Source: Candidatus Aphodovivens excrementavium (lineage in GTDB: Bacteria > Actinomycetota > Coriobacteriia > Coriobacteriales > Eggerthellaceae). From it: DNA of 62,610 bases. A program made the translations under genes and the position numbers. Positions 1 to 6,136 of the stretch are shown piece by piece (the stretch's first letter is position 1; every line of letters starts with the position of its first letter). The notes under the pieces were generated by a model. It made no database searches. It saw only the letters and a program-made list of their open reading frames with translations, and was not told where the DNA came from. The DNA is taken from NCBI GenBank assembly GCA_018715935.1, contig DVKR01000002.1:1-62610 (forward strand). Direction: 5' to 3'.

Positions 1-1
1 G

Positions 2-214
2 CGCGGCTCTATCGAAATGAAGGTGGAGGTTACGCCCATTTTGCGCGAGGACTGGATATATGTTCCCGGTGGCTGGGCGAGCGCCAACTACAACGAGCTG
101 GGCATCGACGCCGACCTCGATCCGATTTCTAGCCAGGCGAACTACACCGCATGTCTGGGAAAGATCGAAAAGATCGCCGATCCGACAGCGTCTTCGCGTG
201 GAGGGAGGGCTTAG
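2..214 (+). CDS. Molybdopterin oxidoreductase catalytic subunit, C-terminal end (partial)
   Basis: Only the last 70 codons are present; the gene begins before the window. The tail runs through GGWASANYNELG and DPISSQANYTACLGKIEK, which resembles the C-terminal end of DMSO-reductase-family (DmsA-like) catalytic subunits, where the molybdopterin-dinucleotide-binding domain closes the protein. The stop codon at 212-214 lies one base before the ATG of the Fe-S subunit gene, and a DmsC-like anchor follows, so the three form an A-B-C operon. The substrate (DMSO, TMAO or another oxo compound) cannot be inferred from this fragment. Confidence 0.75.
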   Translation, partial: RGSIEMKVEVTPILREDWIYVPGGWASANYNELGIDADLDPISSQANYTACLGKIEKIADPTASSRGGRA

Positions 215-215
215 C

Positions 216-761
216 ATGCAGTACGCATTCCGATTCGATTCCAGCCGCTGTGCGCAGTGCTTCGCTTGCGAGGTTGCTTGCAAATCGGCACACGATCTGC
301 GCCCTCGCACTCAGGAAACGCCAGGGGAAACAGGGCCGCGCTACCGGTCGGTGGTGACCGTCATAGACGCGGAAAGCCCAGTGCGACCCATTCAGTACGT
401 CTCCATGGCGTGCATGCACTGCGGGTCTCCCGACTGCATGGCCGTGTGCCCTGCCAAGGCGATTTACCGCGATCCGCAGTTCGGTGCGGTGCTGGTGGAC
501 CAAAACAAGTGCATTGGGTGCCGCTATTGCTCGTGGGCGTGCGAGTTCGGCGCCCCGCAGTTCGACCGCGACGGCTTGATGCAAAAGTGCGATATGTGCA
601 TCGACAGGTTGCGTGCGGGAAAGCAGCCCGCCTGCGTGGAGAACTGCTGCGGCGGCGCAATCAAGTTTGGCCCGGTGGACGAAATCGAAAGCGATGTGCG
701 CTCAAGCGCTGCCAAGCGCGTGCTGCGCAAGGGGCTTCCTGCGAAAGCGTTCCATGCATAA
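216..761 (+). CDS. DmsB-like four-cluster [4Fe-4S] electron-transfer subunit
   Basis: This 181-residue protein should carry electrons between the membrane anchor and the molybdoenzyme. Sixteen cysteines fall in four groups: CAQCFACEVAC near residue 11, CMHCGSPDCMAVCP near 67, CIGCRYCSWAC near 98, and CDMCIDRLRAGKQPACVENC near 125. This is the DmsB/NrfC arrangement for four [4Fe-4S] clusters. The ATG at 216 was chosen over an upstream in-frame ATG at 60 because GAGGGAGGG at 201-209 is a well-placed ribosome-binding site and the protein then starts just before the first cluster motif. No Tat signal is seen, as usual for a subunit co-exported with its partner. Confidence 0.9.
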   Translation: MQYAFRFDSSRCAQCFACEVACKSAHDLRPRTQETPGETGPRYRSVVTVIDAESPVRPIQYVSMACMHCGSPDCMAVCPAKAIYRDPQFGAVLVDQNKCIGCRYCSWACEFGAPQFDRDGLMQKCDMCIDRLRAGKQPACVENCCGGAIKFGPVDEIESDVRSSAAKRVLRKGLPAKAFHA

Positions 762-806
762 GCCGGCGGGTCGGCGGCTAGAGACGATGCGAGGGAGCAA
801 AGGCGC

Positions 807-1889
807 GTGAGGGAGTATCGCGACACCACTTTCCGGGCAAAGCAAAGCGAAGCGCCGCTTATATGTTTTACGGTGTGCGCTCCCGCTGCAGTTGGCGCGA
901 GCGTGTTTTCGCTCGGGCTGGGCGCTGGCGTGCTCTTTGCGGCTGCCGTGGTTGTGCTGGTGACGGCAGGGATGCTTGCCTCTCTTGCGCACCTTGCCCG
1001 CCCGCTTCGCGCTCTGCGCTCGCTTGCGCATCTGAAAAGCTCCTGGCTTTCGCGCGAGATTCTAGTTGTGGCGCTGTTTTGGGCGATAGCGGTGCTGTGG
1101 TTGGTGTCGGAGCTGGGAGCGATGGAAGCATTGCCGCAGGCGTCTTCTGGCGGCGCGTTTTGGAGACACGCCTCCGTTGCATGCAACGCGTGCGCTGCGA
1201 TGGTTGGCATTGCGCTTTTGTGGGTTATCGCGCGAGCGTATCGCGTGCACGGACAGCCCGCATGGAACGGCTCCGATACCGTGTGGGAGTTGGTGGGAGG
1301 TGCCGTCGGCTCGGGGGGAGCGGCGGCGGCAGCCCTTGCTTCCTGGGGCGTTCTCGCCGGCGTGGAGCTTTTTCCAGGTATGGGTGGAGCGGGTGGATTG
1401 GGGGCGGCCCTCACCGCTTATCCTGCTGCAGAGACGGCTCTTCTCCTTGCGTTTCTTGGGGTGGTTGCCGTCTGTGCGCTTGTCGCGTCGTATGCGCTAG
1501 TTCGCTTCGCCTCCGTGCGGCGCGAGCGCAGGGTGGAGGCGCTCGTTCAGATAGAAGGCTCGCCACGGGCCTTCGCTGCACAGAGAGAGCTTCAGGCTCA
1601 GGGGAAGCCGCGCGGGTACGTACGCCTCAGCGCAGTGGCTCTTACGCTTGCGCTCGTTGCCTTGGGGTGTGCGGTGCTGACGTATGTTTTTGGGGGAGCT
1701 GCGCCCATGTGCGCGGCTGCGTTGGTCGCGTGCTTCCTTGTCGAGCTTGCCGCCCAAGCAGCCGTTCGCCAGCGGTTTTACTCGCTTGCTCAGCACCTGC
1801 GTTACGTGGCGACGAGAGGCCAGCGAACGGCTGCGGCGCAGCGCGCGCTTCAAGAGCGCGCGCTTCAAGGCACGCCGTCTCGCCGCTAG
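807..1889 (+). CDS. DmsC-like membrane anchor subunit
   Basis: A 360-residue polytopic membrane protein with about eight hydrophobic stretches, read from GTG with GAGGGAG at 791-797 as ribosome-binding site. The segment LASLAHLARPLRALRSLAHL followed by KSSWLSREI is typical of the DmsC family, which anchors the catalytic pair and oxidises menaquinol. It lies 45 bases after the Fe-S subunit gene and completes a dmsABC-type operon. No Dms/TorD chaperone gene follows; the next gene is on the other strand. Family assignment is firm; electron donor and terminal acceptor are inferred. Confidence 0.85.
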   Translation: MREYRDTTFRAKQSEAPLICFTVCAPAAVGASVFSLGLGAGVLFAAAVVVLVTAGMLASLAHLARPLRALRSLAHLKSSWLSREILVVALFWAIAVLWLVSELGAMEALPQASSGGAFWRHASVACNACAAMVGIALLWVIARAYRVHGQPAWNGSDTVWELVGGAVGSGGAAAAALASWGVLAGVELFPGMGGAGGLGAALTAYPAAETALLLAFLGVVAVCALVASYALVRFASVRRERRVEALVQIEGSPRAFAAQRELQAQGKPRGYVRLSAVALTLALVALGCAVLTYVFGGAAPMCAAALVACFLVELAAQAAVRQRFYSLAQHLRYVATRGQRTAAAQRALQERALQGTPSRR

Positions 1890-1893
1890 CTAG

Positions 1894-1918
1894 AGCGATG
1901 TGGCCGCATCGCTTCTTG
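1894..1918 (+). terminator. Possible weak terminator after the dmsC-like gene
   Basis: AGCGATG (1894-1900) pairs with CATCGCT (1907-1913) around a six-base loop and is followed by TCTT. The stem is short and the T-run poor, so this is a tentative end of the dms-like operon, placed where it meets the convergent lipoprotein gene. Confidence 0.35.
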
Positions 1919-1960
1919 CTGCGGGAAGGAGACGATGCGGTTTTCGTCTTGTGGCCTCTC

Positions 1961-2932
1961 TTACTGTCCCTTGATTGCGGCTATGTCCGAAGCGGAGAGC
2001 TGGGGTTTCATGGGAATGGTCAGCCCGGTGGGGTTACTGAAGATCGTGGGCAGGTACGTTGCGGCGTCAACGGCAATTACCTTGTAGGTATACACTGTTG
2101 AAGTGGACGTGGCGCCATTGCTCCATTCTTCCTGCTCAAGCTTTCCATCGGAGCTGAAATACAGTCGCGTCGTGCTGGTGCCGGCGTTGCTTGAGCTCGC
2201 GTATTCGTAGATTCCCGCCGTTTGCTCCGCCTCGCTGCTGACCAGCCTGATATTGGGATAGGTGCTCTCGCTTCCGAGGTAGCTTGCAACGACGCCTTCG
2301 GGCGTGTATGTCCATGTGAGGGTCTTTTCATAGGTCTCTCCGGAGTTGTAATCTACGTTGCTTCCAGAGATCGGCCTTCCGCTGTTGTCGTAAGAGAACT
2401 CATAGATTGAGCCGCCGTCGCCTTGGGTGAGCACCTCCGAACGATACGACACGCAGTTTCCCTGCTCGTCGTAGGTGTAGGACTCTTGCGATCCGTCTGC
2501 CCAGTCGTATGCCTCGACAGACGACACAACCGAAATCGGCCTGTTACTATCGTCGTAGTAAAACGTTTGCTTTGACCCGCTTTTAGGCAGCGAGGGATTG
2601 GCTGTGGTGATGGTTGCGAGGCGTCCCGCTTCGTCGTATTCGTAGGTGCTGGTAGCGGTGTGTGTTTCGTCACCGCTGCGCGTGCTTTCGACAACCGTGT
2701 CAACTACCTCAACCTGGATGATGCCCTGCGACGGGCTGGTTTCGTTTGCGGGCTGTGCGCTCTCGTCGCTTTCAGGCTGGTCGTGCTGGCTTCGTTGCGC
2801 GGTGTCTTTAGAGTCGCTTCCAGGGTTTGCCCCCCTTGATGAACAGCCAAAGATGCAAAGCGCCAAGAGCGCCGTCAAAAGGGCGAGCGTCGCCTTGCGA
2901 GCCGTGCGTTTTACGTGTTGCAGCGCTTTCAT
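1961..2932 (-). CDS. Secreted lipoprotein with RHS/YD-type repeats
   Basis: A 323-residue protein with a basic N-terminus (MKALQHVKRTARKATL), a hydrophobic core and a lipobox-like LCIFGC, so probably exported and lipidated. A Ser/Gln/Glu-rich linker follows, then several YD-like units: YEYDEAGRL, FYYDDSNRPISV, YTYDEQGNCVS and FSYDNSGRPIS. Such units occur in RHS/YD proteins, which form beta-rich shells, but here there is no toxin-like C-terminus and only a handful of repeats. ATG at 2932 is preceded on its strand by GGGAGGG. It lies 53 bases downstream of the serine dehydratase gene and may be co-transcribed. Function unknown; cell-surface binding is a guess. Confidence 0.7.
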   Translation of the reverse strand: MKALQHVKRTARKATLALLTALLALCIFGCSSRGANPGSDSKDTAQRSQHDQPESDESAQPANETSPSQGIIQVEVVDTVVESTRSGDETHTATSTYEYDEAGRLATITTANPSLPKSGSKQTFYYDDSNRPISVVSSVEAYDWADGSQESYTYDEQGNCVSYRSEVLTQGDGGSIYEFSYDNSGRPISGSNVDYNSGETYEKTLTWTYTPEGVVASYLGSESTYPNIRLVSSEAEQTAGIYEYASSSNAGTSTTRLYFSSDGKLEQEEWSNGATSTSTVYTYKVIAVDAATYLPTIFSNPTGLTIPMKPQLSASDIAAIKGQ

Positions 2933-2985
2933 GGAGCCCTCCCGGACTGGATAGCGTGCGTTGCGATTCCGTTGATCGTCGATGC

Positions 2986-4623
2986 CTACCGGCACGACTC
3001 GTTGCACCATGCGCATGCCGACGGTGTTGCCGCTATGCCGCCCAAGGCGGTTTCTCGCAAGGCTGCCGGCAGGCTGCGCCCCACCGCATCCATTGCCGCT
3101 ACCGTCTCGTCGAACGGCACCAGGTTCGGCACGCCCGCCAAAGCAATCTGCGCGCAGGCAAGCGCTACCGCCGCAGCGGAGCCGTTTCGCTTCTGACAGG
3201 GAATTTCCACCAGACCGCCTACGGGGTCGCACACCAGCCCCATCAGGCAGCAGAGCGCATTCGACGCCGCATCAAGGGCTGCTTTAGGGCTGCCGCCCGC
3301 CATCTCCACCGCAGCTGCCGCCGCCATTGCCGCAGCGGTTCCCACTTCGGCCTGGCAGCCGCCTTCGGCTCCCGACACAGTGGCGTTACGCGCCACGATC
3401 GAGCCAACGGCTGCCGCAGTAAGGATGCCGTTACGCAGCGTGCTGTCGTCAAGGCGCTTGCCTTGCTGAAGCGCAAGCAGCACTCCCGGCAGAACTCCCG
3501 CAGAGCCCGCCGTGGGAGTGGCGACGATCCTGCCCATGGAGGCGTTGGTTTCTAAAACGGCCATCGCGCGCACTATGGCGTCTGCGGCAATGCCGTCGAT
3601 GACGGCGGTAGGCTCGCGGCGCGACTGGCTGACCTCGTACGCTTCGCCGCCGATAAGCCCCCCAATTGACGGCTCGGGTTCATGAAGCGGCCTTTCGGCT
3701 GAGCTTCGCATGACTTCCAAGACGTTTTTCAGATACTCGGGGGCATCGTCGTCTTTCCCGTCTAGGCGAGAAAGCGCCGTCTCGCGCGCGAGCATAGCCG
3801 AAGCGATCGAGCATTTTTTGCGGCGGCATAAACCAAGCAGCTCTTCGCCAGTGGCAAAGTCCCACTCCGCAAAGGCTGTTTCCGCTGCTTTTATCTCGTC
3901 GTCGGAAAGCGAGATGGGATGAGCCGCTGTCTCGAAGTCGTCAGCGGGGATGATGCGCACTCCGCGCACGGCAGAATGTCGCTCGATTGCTTGGCGTGCG
4001 CTTTGGGGCACGCCTCCGTCGACCTCCATGACCGTGTAGGCAATAGCCCCGCGCCGCGTTCGATACATGCGCGTAGTGGCGATGTTCACGTTTTCCTGTG
4101 CCAGGCAATGAGCGATATGTGCCAGCACTCCGCGCTCGTCTTTCTGGCTTACCACGACGCTCGTGCGTTTTCCGGAAATGTCAACGTCTACGTCGTCGAT
4201 GCGCCTGATGGCGGCGGCGCCTCCGCCCACGCTTACGCCGCGGACGGAGATTCGCGAGCCATGCACGTCGACAAGCTCGATATCGACGGTGTTGGGATGG
4301 TCTACGCCTGCCGCCTCGGCCTCTTCGTCAGAGGCGTGCGTGAAGTCGAAGGTGAAGCTAGCGCCTTGTGCAAGGAAGAACGAGTCGCGTATGCGAACGT
4401 CGTCGGTGCCCATGCCGAGCATGCCGGCAACCAGCGCCTTGTCGGTGCCGTGCCCGATGCCGGTGTGGGCAAACGACCCGTAGAGCGTGAAGTCGGCGTG
4501 GGCGGGCGGGCTGCTCAACAGCCTGCGTGCCATGCGCGCAATGCGCAGCGCACCGGCGGTGTGCGAACTTGAAGGGCCAATCATCACAGGCCCTATGATG
4601 TCGCGTAATCCTAAAGGCTCCAT
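2986..4623 (-). CDS. sdaA: L-serine ammonia-lyase, iron-sulfur type, fused single chain
   Basis: A 545-residue enzyme converting L-serine to pyruvate and ammonia. The N-terminal beta domain begins with GPVMIGPSSSHTAGA; an ACT-like segment follows at about residues 155-225 (VVVSQKDERGVLAHIAHCL); the alpha domain carries cysteines near 423 (EGGCQAEVG), 457-464 (NALCCLMGLVCDP) and 474 (EIPC) that can ligate the [4Fe-4S] cluster. The chain ends in CAWCNESCR, like the cysteine-containing tail that enters the active site in this family. The order beta-ACT-alpha in one chain is known among type 1 enzymes. ATG at 4623 fits the conserved N-terminus; the ribosome-binding site is weak. Confidence 0.93.
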   Translation of the reverse strand: MEPLGLRDIIGPVMIGPSSSHTAGALRIARMARRLLSSPPAHADFTLYGSFAHTGIGHGTDKALVAGMLGMGTDDVRIRDSFFLAQGASFTFDFTHASDEEAEAAGVDHPNTVDIELVDVHGSRISVRGVSVGGGAAAIRRIDDVDVDISGKRTSVVVSQKDERGVLAHIAHCLAQENVNIATTRMYRTRRGAIAYTVMEVDGGVPQSARQAIERHSAVRGVRIIPADDFETAAHPISLSDDEIKAAETAFAEWDFATGEELLGLCRRKKCSIASAMLARETALSRLDGKDDDAPEYLKNVLEVMRSSAERPLHEPEPSIGGLIGGEAYEVSQSRREPTAVIDGIAADAIVRAMAVLETNASMGRIVATPTAGSAGVLPGVLLALQQGKRLDDSTLRNGILTAAAVGSIVARNATVSGAEGGCQAEVGTAAAMAAAAAVEMAGGSPKAALDAASNALCCLMGLVCDPVGGLVEIPCQKRNGSAAAVALACAQIALAGVPNLVPFDETVAAMDAVGRSLPAALRETALGGIAATPSACAWCNESCR

Positions 4624-4730
4624 GGGCGAGTCGCTTTCTTTCGTGCGGGACGTTCGCCGGCATTGCACGCGGTGAACGCGTACTGCTCAAGCTTGCTTTC
4701 ATAGTATCAGCTCTTTAACCCCTTGCCACC

Positions 4731-4830
4731 CTCGCCTTCGCGGTCGGGCTGCTGCCTTCTGTACCTCGTCTTGCCGTCGGGCTGCTGCCTTTCGTCCCTC
4801 GCCTTCGCGGTCGAATAGCTGCCTTTCGCC
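4731..4830. repeat. Three degenerate 33-34-base direct repeats in the sdaA-ppaC gap
   Basis: Units at 4731-4764, 4765-4797 and 4798-4830 share a CTCGYCTTSCSGTCG-like first half and a GCTGCCTTYTGT/GCTGCCTTTCGYC-like second half. They abut, so they are tandem rather than CRISPR-like. The divergent gap 4624-5033 otherwise holds a small hairpin (CCCGC/GCGGG, 4832-4845) and the putative ppaC promoter; no gene is seen in it. Confidence 0.6.
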
Positions 4831-4873
4831 CCCCGCTTTCGCGGGTTTGGCGGCGCGAACGACCGCTTTGCGC

Positions 4874-4900
4874 TTGCGTCTTTCGGCGGAAGACTATACT
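4874..4900 (+). promoter_or_regulatory. Putative ppaC promoter
   Basis: TATACT at 4895-4900 is a good -10. TTGCGT at 4874-4879 is the best -35, but the spacer is only 15 bases. A start near 4907 would give a leader of about 125 bases before ppaC. Confidence 0.4.
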
Positions 4901-5033
4901 TGCATGCGCGTGTACGACCGACGTGCCGCTGCCGCTTGCCCTCCTGCGGCGCTCATCCGAGCGGTGCGTCGTCGTCGCTTGCCCGCAAGGGGGCAGGCGC
5001 ATGTTCGAACGGCAGTTATGGAAAGGACCAGAC

Positions 5034-5987
5034 ATGGCAGAAACCATCATCGTCGTAGGGCATAAAAATCCCGACAACGATGCTATCTGCGCAGCGGTGT
5101 GCTACGCGTATCTGAAAAACCAACTGGCCAAACAGGCGGCTTGCGATGCCGAGCCGGATGTTGTGTACAAGCCGGTGCGTCTCGGACCGCTTCCTCCCGA
5201 AACTGCCTGGGTGCTTGAGTCGCAGGGCGTTGAGGAGCCCGAGCTCATCGAAAAGGTGGATCCTGGCACAAAGGTGATTCTGGTCGATCATAACGAGCAG
5301 CTTCAGGCGGTGGACGGCATCGACAAGGCTGAGATTGTCGAGATTATCGACCACCATCGCATCGGCGGGCTGGCAACGGCCAACCCCATTCGCTTCATCA
5401 ACCTGCCGCTGGGCTCGTCCTCGACGGTTATCTCGCTGATCTGCCGCTACGGCGGATACGACATCCCGGCAAGCATTGCAGCCGTGATGCTTTCGTCGCT
5501 GATGACCGACACCGTTCTGCTGAAGTCGCCCACTGCGACGCCAACCGATCGCGAGCAGGCGGAGTGGTTGGCAGGCATTGCCGGCGTGAATGCGCTTGAG
5601 TTCGGCAGCAGGGTTATCAAAAGCCGCGGCAGCGGGGCGGATCTGCCCATCGAACAGCTGGTGGCTGCCGACGCAAAGGAGTTCAAGGTAGGCGACGATG
5701 TCGTGTTTATCGCGCAGCGTGAAACGGTTGACTGTGCCGCAGTGATGGAGCGCGAAGAGGAGATGCGCGCCTATATGAAGCAGGTTCTGGCGGAGAAGGG
5801 CTACCGCAGCTTCCTTTTGGCGGTGACTGACATTATTGAAGAAGGCAGCCGTTTCATCTGCGAAGGAGATTGCGATCTTATCGACCGCGCATTCGGCATT
5901 CAGGTTGATGTTCCGGGTGGCGTGTGGATGCCGGGCGTCCTGAGCCGTAAAAAGCAGGTGGCGCCGCCTATTCTGGCGTTGGCGTAA
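5034..5987 (+). CDS. ppaC: Manganese-dependent inorganic pyrophosphatase (family II)
   Basis: A 317-residue DHH-family enzyme that hydrolyses pyrophosphate and keeps biosynthetic reactions running. Metal-ligand motifs are visible: GHKNPDNDAICAA near residue 9, VDHNE near 87 and IDHHRIGG near 108. The C-terminal DHHA2-type domain ends with SRKKQVAPPI, the SRKKQ motif being a substrate-binding signature of the family. There are no CBS or DRTGG inserts, so it is the short unregulated form. ATG at 5034 was preferred over 5001 because GAAAGGA at 5021-5027 is a well-spaced ribosome-binding site and the protein then begins directly at the first beta strand. Confidence 0.95.
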   Translation: MAETIIVVGHKNPDNDAICAAVCYAYLKNQLAKQAACDAEPDVVYKPVRLGPLPPETAWVLESQGVEEPELIEKVDPGTKVILVDHNEQLQAVDGIDKAEIVEIIDHHRIGGLATANPIRFINLPLGSSSTVISLICRYGGYDIPASIAAVMLSSLMTDTVLLKSPTATPTDREQAEWLAGIAGVNALEFGSRVIKSRGSGADLPIEQLVAADAKEFKVGDDVVFIAQRETVDCAAVMEREEEMRAYMKQVLAEKGYRSFLLAVTDIIEEGSRFICEGDCDLIDRAFGIQVDVPGGVWMPGVLSRKKQVAPPILALA

Positions 5988-6014
5988 GCCTGCACTGCCG
6001 CAGCAAGAACACCG

Positions 6015-6045
6015 AGGGGCGCCTGTGGGCGCCCCTTTCGTTTTG
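6015..6045 (+). terminator. Rho-independent terminator after ppaC
   Basis: AGGGGCGCC (6015-6023) pairs perfectly with GGCGCCCCT (6028-6036) around TGTG, followed by TTCGTTTT. It separates ppaC from addB. Confidence 0.85.
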
Positions 6046-6075
6046 GGGAGGGTGTGCAAGCTTTGCGTCTCTATA

Positions 6076-6087
6076 GAACAGGTGTTC
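6076..6087. promoter_or_regulatory. SOS (LexA) box upstream of addB-addA
   Basis: GAACAGGTGTTC is an exact match to the core GAACRNRYGTTC of LexA boxes in Bacillus and actinobacteria (A=R, G=N, G=R, T=Y). The symmetry extends one base each side (AGAAC...GTTCT), whereas the full consensus has CGAAC...GTTCG. It lies 49 bases before the addB start codon. Together with the DNA-repair function of the downstream genes this supports LexA control. Confidence 0.7.
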
Positions 6088-6123
6088 TCTATATGAAATG
6101 AAAAACTTTTACTTGGGTGCGGG

Positions 6124-6129
6124 TATAAT
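6124..6129 (+). promoter_or_regulatory. -10 element of addB, close enough for a leaderless mRNA
   Basis: A perfect TATAAT ends seven bases before the addB ATG at 6137. Transcription about seven bases downstream of the -10 would start at or next to the ATG. No good -35 lies 16-18 bases upstream (AAAAAC at 6101-6106), and no purine-rich ribosome-binding site precedes the ATG. Confidence 0.5.
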
Positions 6130-6136
6130 TTTTCCC

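Noticed and set aside
4731-4830. CRISPR array
   Set aside because: Only three degenerate units that abut with no spacers, no leader and no cas genes. They are tandem repeats.
5001-5034. Upstream in-frame start for ppaC
   Set aside because: It adds 11 non-conserved residues; the ribosome-binding site GAAAGGA fits the ATG at 5034.
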